NCBI GenBank assembly: GCA_028023455.1
Contig: JAQFVV010012572.1
Span: 1,798,001 to 1,862,000, forward strand
Source of the DNA: Epiperipatus broadwayi
Lineage: Eukaryota > Onychophora > Udeonychophora > Euonychophora > Peripatidae
DNA: 64,000 nt
Direction of reading: 5' to 3'
Both the position numbers and the translations under genes were made by a program. The notes under the pieces were generated by a model. That model saw only the letters and a list, made by a program, of their open reading frames with translations, made no database searches and had not been told where the DNA came from. Shown here piece after piece: positions 22,827 to 34,933 of this stretch. How positions within the stretch are numbered: the first letter of the stretch is position 1; each line of letters starts with the position of its first letter.

Positions 22827-25800
22827 TTATATTTTTCCTCTATAGGGCTTTAATATACGAGCATTATAAGTACCTCACCATCACAATCCAACCAGTATGC
22901 ATTTGGTCCAGCTTTCTTTATAATAGTAAATGGTCCTTCATAGCTATTACAAAATTTATGAAAAATAAAATTTTGTGGATTACTAACATGTGGCGTCTTT
23001 AAAAATACTTTGTCACCTACTTTGAATTGATAGTTTGACTTGTACGTATTTTTATGACGCTTTTGAGCCATTTGTCTCATTCTTTCTGAAGCTTCTTTTC
23101 TATCCTTTTCAATGTTTATGGTTAAATTAGGGATTGGTGGCTTATATTTAAATAATATTGGTATATTTTGTTTTAATTGCAATTTAATGGGTGTGAATCC
23201 AGTGGACTCGTTAACACTCCAATTTATATAATTTACCATATCTGGTGTGTGCTTTACCCACCCCTTGTGATTATCTTTCAAATAAGTTCTAAACAAACGT
23301 CCAAGTTCCCGCATTACACGTTCACATGGGTTTGATTGAGGATTCCTTATAAAAGCACGTTTTATTTGATGTTTATTTACCCACATATTCCATTCTTTGG
23401 ATAGAAAGGGTGTGCCATGATCAGTTAAGATCGTCATAGGTTTCCCTATCCTTTCAAAATGAAGGGTTTCTAATACTTTAATAGTATATCTAGTATTAGC
23501 TTGGGGTATTGGATAAGCAGACACAAATTTAGAGAAGAGATCATAAGCTACTACTAAAATTTTTTTTTTTATTAAATGGAGGTAAAGGTCCATAGTAGTC
23601 TATGGCTAAGATCTCATTTGGTCTTTCTGGAATGATAGAATTTATTGAACTAACATAATTTTTATTTACTGGTTTAGCTCTCAAACATATTTGACAATCT
23701 TGAATTTCATTCAAAATATCATTATGCATATTAGGCCAATAAAACCAATTCTTTATTGTTTGTTCAGTTTTATAGACACCATAATGTCCATATAAACAAT
23801 GGATATATTGTATGAGTGGGTCTTTTAGAACTTCAGGTATTACTACCCTCCACTCATTTAAATTATCATTAATTTTATATTTTAAGACCATATTATCTAT
23901 CTTATATAATGGAAGATTACTGGCTGTATACAGAATTTCCTCTTTATTTAATGTTTTAATAATCAGCATTAAATTTTTATCTTGATTTTGTAAATTATGG
24001 ATATTTAATAAATCGTTCTCTACATTTTCATCAACTATCAGGTCAACATTCATAATGTAGGCATTATCTACCGATAAATGTAGTTGTTCTGATTTACATG
24101 GATTTCGACTTAGTGCATCAGCTACAACATTCTCAGATCCTTTACAATATTTAATTGTATAATCGAATTCTTGTAATAACAGACTCCATCTCACTAATCG
24201 AGAATTAGTCAAGTAGCTATGATTCAAGAATTCGAGGCTTTTATGATCAGTTATCATAATCACCTCTGATCCAAGAAGCATCTGTCGAAATTTTTGAAAA
24301 GCTTACACTATTGCTAGGGCTTCTTTCTCTGTAACCATATAATTCAATTCAGGTCCTTTTAATAGCTGGCTAATAAAATAGAGGACTCCTGTTTGGCCAT
24401 CCTCTTGGATTTGAGATAAGGTAACCCCTAATCCGTAACCACTATCTGTTTGTAAGATGAATGGTTTGCTAAAATCAGGAAAAGCTAATATAGTTTGCTT
24501 TAAAAATCCAGCTTTGATTCCAGCAAACGCATCATCTTGTTCCTCAGTCCATTTCCATTTCTCATCTTTTCTAATGAGTTTTAACGGTTCCATGCAATCA
24601 GAAAATTTTTGGTAGAAACGATTATAAAAAATACATATTCCTAAAAATGATCTTATTTGTTTTTTATTTGTGGGTTTAGGGAAATTCTGTATAGCACTAA
24701 TCTTATCCGAATGAGGTTTAATCCCATTGTGACCAACAATATGACCTAAGATCACTTCATTAGATACTAAAGTGCTTTTCTTAAAATTGATTTTTATTCC
24801 TTTGTCAGAACACTCTTTAAAAAACATTTCTATATGTTGAAGATGTTCTTCAATTGTAATTGATGCAATTATAACATCATCTACATACATTGTCACAATC
24901 TGTTTTATATCAGGAGATAAGGTTTTATCTAAGCATCGAATTAAAGCAGCACCACTATTGATCAATCCAAATGGCATCCTATTAAATTGATAAGTAAATC
25001 CTTCATACCGAAACGCGGTATATTGGCGATCTTCAGGATGAAGTTCTATCTGCCTATAGCTTGGTCAAATCGAAAGTAGAAAATATTTTCGTTTCCAAAT
25101 CTCACGAATAATTCGTGTATGGGCGGTGGTATATTTCTGTCAGGGACAGTAATTTTGTTTAGTTGTCTAGCATCCAAACAAAATCTCATCGACCCATCTT
25201 TCTTCTTCACCGTCACAACTGGATTACAGTATGGTGAAGAGCATTTGGAAATGATTTCCCATTCAAGCATTTTAATTTGTTTATATATTTCTTCTCTATA
25301 TTGATAAGGAATAGGATAAGATTTGGATTGAAAAGGTTGATCATGAATTAATTTTATTCTTTGCTGAAAACCTTCAATCACTCCTGGTATTTCTGAAAAT
25401 ATTGTATTATATTCATTAATAATAGATTGCAATTTATTAACATTATCGCCATCAATTAAATTTGATTCAGCAATTTTTGATTTTACAAGTGTTTCTGGTA
25501 CGTTTGACATTATACAATCAATTTCCAACAGATCATACTTTGGAGACAATGTCATTCAGATGTAGTCTACTCCCAATATCATTTCATGAATAAGTCCAGT
25601 TAATATCAAAAATACATGATACATGTTTGATTAATAGTTAGTTTGATCCAGATCTGCTTTTGAATTAATTTTGCCCTTTTATTATTAGCTAGGGTAATCT
25701 GTACTGATTTTAGAGGTAAGGTTTTAATATATGGATTTTTATCCATCAACCTTTTATAAAACTCTTCAGATATTAGATATTTGGCTACCACTATCTAATA

Positions 25801-25900
25801 AGGCTCTAATTTGCAAATCTTCAAACATAATATTAATTAATGGATAATTTTGAACAGCCTACTTGGGTTCATCATCTTCCTCTGAACATATTATGTTGGT
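22827..25900 (-). pseudogene. pol: Gypsy pol: protease, RT, RNase H, integrase (inactivated)
   Basis: Minus strand. The protease is marked by ALLDSGSQIS near 25800, with a frameshift just after it. RT runs from about 25555, with SYPIPYQYREEI, VKKKDGSMRFCLDARQLNK, a frameshift near 25060, then MPFGLINSG and the catalytic box YVDD near 24880. RNase H follows (LQTDSGYGLGVTLSQ, ADALSRNP), with one in-frame stop after EKEALAIV at 24303. Integrase has the zinc-binding HCLYGH...CQIC pattern, catalytic Asp in AIDYYGPLP, a frameshift in an A-run near 23565, the second Asp in ILTDHGTPF and the Glu in NPCERVMREL. The C-terminal domain (VGDKVFLKTP, YEGPFTI) ends after another single-base shift with KPYRGKI. 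The protein would supply replication and integration enzymes, but this copy cannot make it intact. Confidence 0.9.
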
Positions 25901-25983
25901 GATTTGTTTAACTACAATTTTATTTTTGTTCCTCGTTTTAAATATGGGTCTTTGAAGAGAGGAACTATTTCCGAAGACCCTCT

Positions 25984-26731
25984 TTAATTTAATTTTGCTG
26001 TTGTTTTGGGTATATTTTTATTATACCCTATTTTACCTTTATTCAATCCACTAGTAGATGCTATACTCTTAATTTCTGAAATTTGACATGTATCAGAACT
26101 TAATTTAACATCTGCATTATTATCACTCTTCGTTGTTTTACTTTGTGTATGATTAAAAGTCTTATGCTTTCTTTTTTTATAATTAATAGCATTTACTTGA
26201 ATATTTTCTTTCAACATAATTTTGATTAAGATTTTGGTTATTTAAGTCAATATTATTTAAAATATCTATAATTTGTTCGATATTTTGTGCATTAGAAAAT
26301 AATAAAGACTGCTCAATTTTCATAGGTAAGTTGTGTTTTGCAATACGAATAATTTGATTTTGGCTGAAATGATAAATATCAAGGGTTTTCAGTTTTGATA
26401 CCTGTCTTCTAAAAAATTTAGTAAGAGTTTCACCTGGCATACTTTTATACTTTTCCTGAAGTATTTGATACAACAGTGATTCTTGACGATCACTATTCCA
26501 AAAATTCTTTATCAATAATGTTTGATATTCTTCAAAAGTTTTAGGTATTTGGAATAATGATTCCCACCATGATAAAGCATCACCTTGTAAATGACTATAT
26601 GCTACTATCAATTTTTCACCTTCTGTCAAATTACTATTTACTGAAAAATATAAATTTAAACTCTTTAGATGCTCTATTGGAGCTTCATTTGTAAACCCTT
26701 GAAAATTTTTTAATTTTACAAATTGATTCAC
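25984..26731 (-). pseudogene. gag: Gypsy gag, capsid region (outer element)
   Basis: The frame at 26183-26731 encodes a retrotransposon Gag capsid: YSHLQGDALSWWESLF, LLIKNFWNSDRQESL, ILQEKYKSMPGETLTKFF and RQVSKLKTLDIYHFSQ. It continues in an overlapping frame at 25984-26217, a basic Ser/Thr/Lys-rich tail without a CCHC zinc knuckle. The capsid block is clearly related to the Gag of the inner gag-only array. Frameshifts separate it from the N-terminal coiled-coil part and from the protease. Confidence 0.8.
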
Positions 26732-26980
26732 AACATTAGATTGTAATACGTGATTTGTATTGCTAACATTTTCTTTTTGCAGATTTATAGATGATTGTGA
26801 TGGTGAGCAAAGTCTCCTATAAAATAACTAATATTATCCTCATTATTTTGTTCCCTTTGCATGTTTTCCTTCTCAATCACTATTTCATCTTGATGTTCCT
26901 TTTTATTTGGATCTTCCCTTATCCTATTAATAGCTTCTAATATTTGATTAAATTTATCTGAAGTAGTGTCTCCTTTAATA

Positions 26981-27937
26981 TTAGATAATCCTTTTACAAG
27001 CTTGGGTATAATTTTCCACCATTATTTTTCTTTCTTTCTCAAACTCATCCTTCAAAACTTTTATGGTCTGATCTACGGTAATATTTTTATTTTCCAATTG
27101 ATTAAATATCTCCGATTGATTCTCTAATAATATTTCAATATTATCTTTATTTAACTTTACGTCTGAATCAATCAAATTTTGCTTCACATTTAGACACTGA
27201 AAATCTTTTTCCATAGACTGAATTTTCTTGTCTTGGTTATTAATTTCTATGTGGACATCTTCTATTTTCTCATCTAAAACCTTTTCAGTCTCTTCTTGGA
27301 TTTTATACATATCAATTTGGAGATGATTGTATACAGTTTTTATTTCTAGAAATTTGTTTTCTACTTTATTTTCTAGCTTTGTTTCAAATTCAAAAAATCT
27401 TTTTTGACACTTAATATCCGTTTCTTCAATAAACTTTTGAATTTTTTGAATTTCATTATTCATATTTGTTTGTATTTGTGATACCTCGTCCTGCAAATCT
27501 ATTTTTATATTATCTAATTTTATTGATAATTCATTTGTAATACCTACTTTCACACTTTCCATTTTGGTATTCATACTTTCCATCTTGGTATCAATATTCG
27601 TAGACAAATCTACTTTCAGATTTTCCATCTGAGTATGCATATTTTCCATTTTGGTATCTATGTTTGTATTTAAATTCTCTATCATTTGTTGCATCATTAA
27701 CATCATTTTACTTAATGATGGATTATCACTGGTTTTACTTTCTATAGGTTTGTCCACAATATCCATAATTTCTGGAACATGAGTATCTAATATAGAATTA
27801 CTCTCAGACACACCTATATTTATTTGTTCATTAGTACGATTCATAGTATCATCAACTATATCTGAACTAAGTATCTCAGTTTGCATTTCCATATTAGTAT
27901 TAGAAGAAAATATTTTATACTTACTTCTTGTAATCAT
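26981..27937 (-). CDS. gag: Gypsy gag, N-terminal coiled-coil part (outer element)
   Basis: A 318-codon frame from ATG 27937. After a polar start (MITRSKYKIFSS) the protein is mostly predicted coiled coil, with an internal repeat of the type NIDTKMEN/MNTKMES between residues about 95 and 130 and then long charged heptads to the end. Long coiled coils before the capsid occur in some gypsy Gag proteins. The frame stops near 26981, about 250 bp before the capsid frame opens, so a lesion probably separates two parts of one original protein. The start was chosen as the first ATG after the 350-bp leader. Confidence 0.7.
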   Translation of the reverse strand: MITRSKYKIFSSNTNMEMQTEILSSDIVDDTMNRTNEQINIGVSESNSILDTHVPEIMDIVDKPIESKTSDNPSLSKMMLMMQQMIENLNTNIDTKMENMHTQMENLKVDLSTNIDTKMESMNTKMESVKVGITNELSIKLDNIKIDLQDEVSQIQTNMNNEIQKIQKFIEETDIKCQKRFFEFETKLENKVENKFLEIKTVYNHLQIDMYKIQEETEKVLDEKIEDVHIEINNQDKKIQSMEKDFQCLNVKQNLIDSDVKLNKDNIEILLENQSEIFNQLENKNITVDQTIKVLKDEFEKERKIMVENYTQACKRII

Positions 27938-28285
27938 AAAACTATCTTTAACTTAACTTTATTTGTTCGATAATATATTATTTATCATAGGATATTAATG
28001 CGATGCCTTTCTCTTTTCAAAATATATATGTGTGTTCTTACTCTAATGCCTAATTTTAAAATTATATTTTTAAGCGAGTGATCTATTCATTTAAATTTTA
28101 CTTATTTAATTTTCAAAGTCTCCATTATTTTATTACCTACTATTTTACAACACATTTAATATGAGACTATTATTACCATTTATCCCTCAATGTTTTGTAT
28201 CGCTATACAAACAATATAAAATCTATGATTCAATATAATAATGATATGGAATCTATGATTCAAGGCCCTAGTTGTGTGCACCATA
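27938..28285 (-). promoter_or_regulatory. Leader and possible primer-binding site of the outer element
   Basis: 348 bp between the upstream LTR and gag. On the minus strand the LTR edge CCGTTACA is followed by TA and then TGGTGCACACAACTAGGG, which begins with the TGG expected opposite a tRNA CCA end. The tRNA could not be identified. Confidence 0.45.
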
Positions 28286-30282
28286 TGTAACGGTATATAT
28301 AATTCAGAGCCTCACTTGAATGCGCCATATGTAACGGTATGCCCCCTCTCAACAAGATAAGTTAAGGAGTCGCATCTCACTATAGTCAGATTTAAGGCCT
28401 TCATATAGGATGCCACAAATGATGTGATTTAATTTTGATATAAAACTATATTTGTTCCCAATAACTAATTTATTATTTTAAAAAAATTATTATATCCAAC
28501 CACATCAAATCAATTTTCACCTTAATTAACTTTACCGTTATGCTAGGATTTCGAACTCAGGGAAGTTTAACACTTTACTCTCTTCAGGGGTTCCTATCAA
28601 TATTTTAAAGTAATATTAACAACGAATCTCACTAACTCTTTAATTCAAATAAAACAAAATTGAAGACTTCATTTAATATAAAAAACATACTTATTTATTT
28701 AACACTTAAATAATTTAAATTTTACAATATATATAAAAAAATATTTATATATCTACCTCCTTATATTAAAAATATAAACATTCTCTTTGCTTATGGTAGA
28801 TATATTTTCTAAACCTATAACACTACGTGATTTTACAATTTATTTAAAATATAAGTATCCTAATATTTAGACAATTATATTAACGCTAATTTACACTAAT
28901 TAGATAATACAAATAATAATCCAATTATTTGTATATAACATCTTCATTCGTTAAAATGATTGTCAGTCAAGTTATATTTATTAATATAAAAATATATACT
29001 TCACAACAATGTTAATCATTTATTTCTTTATCACACATTACATTTATTAGTCTATTTTGATTAGTATAAACAATGTAGTGTCATGTCATGGAAAATAATA
29101 TGTGGATTCAAAAATAGTTTAATATCTTACACCTCTAAGTTCACATTATCCCGTTCCCAAAATTAACATTTATTAACCGATATTTAAATCTTTATTAATC
29201 ATAAATAAAAACAAAAATATTCTAAATTATTAATTCTCTCTTATTATTCATTTTTATAATAAAATGAATACGATGATAAAGAAAATGAAATTAACTTTCC
29301 CTAATTATAATTTTCAAAAATCCCAAATGGCATTTATAAAAGTTAATGTTCCTCGCGAGAATGAAAATCCTTCGAAGACGCAGTTTTTTGATTCCTTTGT
29401 TGTTAAACATTAAAGAGAATAATATTAGGATATCCTAAGCTGACATTTAGTTTCCTCTTTATATTCATCTTCTTAATATAAAGTTCCTTCATTAATATTT
29501 ATAATTCCATTTTGAAGATCTAATTTTTATAATTTTAAGGCATTCATAATTCCATTTTGGAGATCTAATTTCTTTATAATTCTAAAGCATTCGGCAAACG
29601 ATGTTATTCCCACATATATATGTTTGATTAGGCAAGTGCATTTTATCTATCCCATGATAAATATTTGTGTTCTAGCCACTCTGCATTTTCTTTATAATGA
29701 AAAGTACATAAAATTTGAATGAAGTTTTTATAAACATGTTCTTTTTTTTTTTTAAGACGCTGTTTAGATTTTAAAACGTAATTCAAACAATTTTTTCTAT
29801 AAAACAAGAAAATATATTTAGATTACTTTAGTTGAACAAGTATAAGAAACTTCTTTTAATGAGTATTAAATTGTTTAAAATATAAACTTCAACTTACACT
29901 GTTATTTGTAATCAAACATAGTAAAAGTTTTTATGAAAATATAGCTGATAAAAATAGAATCCTTATTCTTCTAATAACAAGAATAGAAGAATTATTTCAT
30001 GTCTCGCTCCATCAGCTCGCTGAAGCATACGCATTCTTATTGTTACAATAACAATTAGATATTTTAACACTAAGTTAATTTCATTTCCTTTAATTCGATA
30101 AACTGTGAACCCAGAGGTCATTTATCACCTTGTCAACAGTCTTTTGTCAACAATGTCATTTTTCATTTTAAAGAATGAAAAATAGTAACTTTATATATTT
30201 ATTTTCATAAGTATAATAATAATGTAAATATAATCTATACATATTGATTACATAAATGTATGAGTATGTATATACTCCTACA
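28286..30282 (-). repeat. Upstream (5') LTR of the outer gypsy element
   Basis: 1997 bp, TG...CA, matching 6084-8056 throughout. In its last 44 bases in the gag sense (28286-28329) an LTR edge is repeated: TGTAACGGTAT preceded by CCATA occurs at 28286 and again at 28330. Both LTRs carry this duplication. Transcription of the element would start within this LTR; no promoter was assigned with confidence. Confidence 0.9.
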
Positions 30283-31118
30283 ATATATAGAGCTGGAAGC
30301 CAAAATATACCTTAAAAATTAACCTTGATTCTGCCAATCTATTCATCACTATTGAATGCTGAAGAAATATTTGAAAATTATTTGCTATAAAAGGATAGCT
30401 AGTTATCTAAAGTGATTATCCCATAAAAATGTACTTCTATAAACTAATCTGTGAATCTGTCTATTTTAAATGCTAAGAAGAAAATTGCAATGGATACTCT
30501 CATAAAAAAACTGCCTCGGAATGAACCAAAAGAAGCTAAAATATTATATTGTCAGCAGACATTAAAATTTTATGACTGATGACCATATTCTCACATTTAT
30601 GGATACAAAATATATATGTGAGATCACAAAGACAAAATAAATCAATTGAATTTTCTATAGCTATTCTCAAAGATATTGTAAGTTACAAAGATTTTTTCTT
30701 TCTCATATGTGATTACCATATAATTTCTTAATTGTAAATACATTTTTTATTATCATTATTATTATTATTTTTTAATTCAAGTTGTTAGTAATAATTTTAT
30801 TGTTTGTCATTTTTCATCCGGAACCAAGCTGATTATTTTGTTAATGTAATAAATTATTAGGTGATGGGGATAACAATCTGGAAATATAATATGAATATGT
30901 ATAGAAATTTGTTTTTATGCATGTTCAATTTCATCATTGCTTGCGACTAGTACCAACTTAGTCAATTAAAAATAAATTGTATTCAGTCACTCCACTATGT
31001 AAACGTTAGCCATATCTTTAAATTCCCTTAAACGAAAATTTGTCAAATATTGTATTTTTCTTTATTATCTTATTGTTAAGTCGATTTAATACCAATTGCT
31101 AAAAAGGACGGTTATCGT
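30283..31118. repeat. Dispersed repeat, copy B, right piece
   Basis: Continues from 6083 after the retrotransposon. It matches 78 to about 860 of copy A, beginning AGAGCTGGAAGC and ending near GATTTAATACCAATTGCTAAAAAGG. No coding frame is visible. Homology with copy A stops near 31118. Confidence 0.75.
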
Positions 31119-31721
31119 TTCAATATGTATTAAACATTATTATAAACACAAAATAAATTATCTAAGTGCTAAGTAGATACAATTCCTTTTTGACCTAAAA
31201 GAATAATTTAAGAAAATAAAATATCAGAACACTGAATTTTATTCTTTCATTGCATTTTAATGTACTTTTAAGATAGAAAATATTTTAAATGAAGAAAAAC
31301 AATATGAATTGCGCATATCTTTACATCATAGTATTTGAATTATATAAAATGTTTATCACTTAATTTATAACCAAAATTAAATTTTAAATTGAGCAAATTT
31401 TTGCATTTTTCATTGAATTAATTTTTTAATGATAATCCCCATATAGCCCATTCCAATTAATCAGTTTGTGGTTTCTGTTTAAAATATCACAAAAGGGTAT
31501 ATTATGAAAGCTTGTTTATATTGCAAAAAAAATTCTAATGTTTTTTTTTACTGAAATAATATACTTTTAAAGATTCTTTTCTTCCCTTTTTCTTAAGACT
31601 AAAGAAAACTATGATAATGTAAAATTTAGTAAATTCTAATTTTTGTTTAATAAAATAGGCAAATTTACAAAAGTTCTATTTAAATTCACATTTTAAAAAA
31701 AAAATTTCTTTTTTTTTTTGA
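31119..31721. other. AT-rich, nothing recognised
   Basis: No coding frame, repeat pair or RNA structure was identified between the end of repeat copy B and the inverted-repeat unit. Confidence 0.5.
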
Positions 31722-32945
31722 TGATAAAATGGTACTAATCGGTATGCCAGGCCAGCTGCTTAGTGGCGTTGTTTCTCTGCTAAAAACACACAATCATATC
31801 GATCCAGGGCTGACTATGTTTAAATTATTTTTACATTTTCCCAGACTTTTATTAAAATATTTTTACATTTTCTCCACTTTTTTTAAAAATATTTTTACAC
31901 TTGATACAACTTTTTTTACTAATATTTTGACATTTGATACAAGTTTTTTTTTACTAATATTTTGACATTCTTGTAAATAATTTACAATACAAGATTTTAT
32001 TCAAATATTTGTACATTTTCTTTTCAAAAATGGCAAAATAGACAATCGTGTAATACAAATAAAGCCAAAAAAAAAAAAAAGAAATCTCGGTATTTTAAAA
32101 ACAAAAAAAAAAGAAAACCAAAGTTGACAAAGTCAAAAGTTTTGATCTTAGTTTAACTTTTTTGGGGGGAGATTGGGAGAAATAATTTGTCGTCACTGTA
32201 GACAAAAGTTATTTTGGGTTTGTTTTTATTTTTAAAAAAAGGTAATAAAAATTGGTTTTAAAAATATAAGTTTTAGTATATCAGCGGTATACAAAAATCA
32301 GCACATAGCCAAAACGAAACAAAAAACCAAAGTTGAAAAACTCACAAATTTTGATCTTATTTTAATGTTTTTTTGGGGGATGGAGGTGGTTGACAAATAA
32401 TTGTCGTCACTGATGAAACCAAGTTAATTTCCAAAACTACATGCAACCTCGGACATTTTATTTCTCTCGTAATTTACGTGGCTTTTCGTGTGAGTTCTGG
32501 GAAAAGGTGCTTGGCCATGACCTTTTGCAATTTTTCCTACCTTCCAAAATTTGTAGGGAAGCCCGGCAACTGTCTTACAATTATTAGTATCAAATACTAC
32601 GTTGGGTAGGGGGTAAGACCTTTAATTAGAATGCATATTACAACAGTTATGGCCACTTGAATTCACTACACACTCACATCATAAAATAGAGATCTGTTAA
32701 GTGTGCATATTCGCATAGTGTTGCAAAGCACATTAGCGGGCCGTAATATTTGTGTGCAACGTCATATACGCCCGCAGCTGCTAATATGAACAATACTGTT
32801 CTATAAGCTGTAAGTTTCGTTGCAAAAGCACAGAAATATTGGGCCGTGTAAACGGCATATTTCTGAGTTTTTAGCAGAGAGACAATGCCACCAAGCGGCT
32901 TGCCTGGAGTATCGATTAGTACCAATAAAATTAATATCTTATTAT
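31722..32945. repeat. Inverted-repeat unit with internal tandem repeats
   Basis: Bases 31722-31798 (GGTACTAATCGGTATGCCAGG and following) reappear inverted at 32860-32945 (minus strand GGTACTAATCGATACTCCAGG) with about 80% identity over 75-80 bp. Between them are a tandem array of roughly 36 bp at 31825-31975 (TTTTACATTT...TTTTTTA units) and a direct duplication of about 105 bp at 32100-32205 and 32305-32415, each with AACCAAAGTTGA and TTTTGATCTTA followed by a G run. A decayed foldback-type transposon is plausible; no transposase was seen. Confidence 0.45.
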
Positions 32946-33024
32946 CACCTTCATAAAACATGAAGTAAAATGAAAAATCTGAAAATAACTGCATAACTAT
33001 GGCTGCACATATAAATTGTGACAT
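32674..33024 (-). pseudogene. Unknown 116-codon frame, hydrophobic
   Basis: The minus-strand frame includes LLVLIDTPGKPLGGIVSLLK, which also exists in the inverted partner at 31729 (VLIGMPGQLLSGVVSLLK), followed by an Ala/Tyr-rich hydrophobic part (FILAAAGVYDVAHKYYGP). Its GC content is higher than the flanks, suggesting formerly coding DNA. No family was recognised. It overlaps one arm of the inverted-repeat unit, so it is probably transposon-derived and not a host gene. Confidence 0.25.
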
Positions 33025-34810
33025 ACTAATGGTTAATGAAATGTATTTGTATTTTCAATAATAATATGATTTTTAATATATATTTGAAAACAAATTATTG
33101 CATAGCCTAAATCATTATTAAAAATGAAGTAAGCATTTCCATTTTTTGATTACTATTATAGTAATATTTAAAAAATAATTTTATGATGAATGTAAAAGAT
33201 AATTCTAAAATGTATTCATTTGTAATTTATGCAAATATTATATAATCAGGCATGTTGCATTTTGATTTAATTAAAAACATTCAAATATACATATTATAAG
33301 GAAAAATATCTCAGGTCAATTATTCTTTTGGGTAGAATATAAAATTTTAAAATGGATGACTATTTGACAATTATCTTAATTGGTGCTACCTAGTAAATCA
33401 TATTAATTGAACTTCAGGTGGTCGTATTTTTTGTTACTGTTAGTTTGAGTCTGCAATTCAGACCAAACACAACAGAATTGATGCAGTCTGACAAAAGAAA
33501 TATTTTCCTCCATGACTAGAAAAATAGAGTAAGCATAAAAATTAATTATGGCAATTATAACAGAGAAGTTTAAAATGTAGTTAATTTATTTAATTCTTCA
33601 TTACTGTGACAACTTATTTAATTAATGCAAATTGTTTGGGTGGGTGTGAAATTTTTCTTCTAGAAATCAAACATTATTGGATAGAGGATTAGTTTATATA
33701 TAACTTCCATATGCTGTAAATTTTAACTTGATATGATTAAAGCACAAAATGAATTAATTAATATAAATTCATGAACACTAAAGATATGATTTTTTTAAAG
33801 AGTTTATTGACAACAAAAGCTTTCAGCAGGACTATATTGAAATGATTTATTACATTTTTTTTAAATATCTAAAGTAATGATATGTCAAGATTAACACTGT
33901 ACAACTAACCTTATATTTATAAAATCTGTTAAGAAACTTACGTATGACAAACTTATGTCAAGAAAAAAAAATTATAAACCTGATAGTAAAATGAGAAATG
34001 GAAAAAAAAATCATATATATATATTTTTTTTAAGTCAAAGGGAGATGGGAAGAAGAAACACAGGCACTTTTCATATTAATTTTCATTCCAACTGGTATTC
34101 TTTATACTGAAAATAAAATGTACATTTTTTTTTTGTTTCTTTTTTATCTTTTATAAAAAAAAAAAAAAAGACAGAAAAGCCATTAACTTCTAATAACTGC
34201 CCTGTGCAGATAATTTACATATATAAAAAAAAAATAATGAAGCTAATGGAATAATTTTGTTACTTGCATGTGTGCATGTATAATTATCTATATATAGATA
34301 CATGCACACACAGATATATGCATGTATAAACCTATACAAATACTTCAAAAAAATATTTAAGTAACTGTATTTACTAGAGGACAAAACCTTAGTAAGCTCA
34401 ATTTTCTAAATAGGAAAAAAATTCATTTTATAATGCTAAAATATACATAACTTTGTTATGGCCATTAAATCACCACCAAGTTCTTGTAATTGAAAAAAAA
34501 AAAAAAGACGGATGGGGAAAAATCTTTTATATATATACACGGTATATGTGCATACACGTGTGTATGTATATATATAAAATGATTAACCGGATAACTTTGT
34601 AAAATTTAATCATAAATTCAAACTATACAAACCAGAAGTGAAATTAAAAGTACGATAAAAATCCACAAATAGGAAACAATCTATCAAAAAAAATTTGACT
34701 TATAAAAAAAAAAAAAAATTCTAAGAGAGAACAGTAAGTAATCATACAGGATGAACTGTATATACCATTTCAGCACAAAAAATAAAAGATTAAAAATATT
34801 TTAAAACTTT
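33025..34810. other. Downstream flank of OGT, no gene
   Basis: AT-rich with many A runs and short TA/CA tracts (34260-34330, 34530-34580). A 26-bp imperfect palindrome lies at 33443-33468 (GTTTGAGTCTG, then CAGACCAAAC). Part of the distal end could be OGT 3' untranslated sequence if a later polyadenylation site is used. Confidence 0.45.
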
Positions 34811-34816
34811 TTTATT
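34811..34816 (-). terminator. Candidate polyadenylation signal of OGT
   Basis: AATAAA on the minus strand, about 120 bp after the OGT stop. In DNA this AT-rich the hexamer also occurs by chance. Confidence 0.35.
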
Positions 34817-34933
34817 GTTTGATCAGGAAACTTCTTGGTCTTGAGAGTGTATCTTGATTCAATGACTAGCGACGATTAAGAAAAGAATTCTCAGAATATG
34901 GAGTCTTGTAAAAATGATATTCCTTAAATCATT

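Larger units (their letters stand above)
6084..30282 (-). mobile_element. Ty3/gypsy LTR retrotransposon, outer element of the nest
   Basis: A minus-strand element with two LTRs of about 2.0 kb (28286-30282 upstream; 6084-8056 plus 21789-21809 downstream, the latter split by another element). The order gag, protease, RT, RNase H, integrase is that of Ty3/gypsy (Metaviridae), not Copia, where integrase precedes RT. LTR ends are TG...CA, with transition differences at the outer edge of the left copy (TATAAT against TGTAAC). Flanking ATAT on both sides fits a short target duplication, but the AT-repeat context makes its length uncertain. A polypurine tract abuts the downstream LTR. No env-like frame was seen. 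Frameshifts and a stop in pol make this copy inactive. Removing the inner element leaves about 10.5 kb. Confidence 0.9.
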
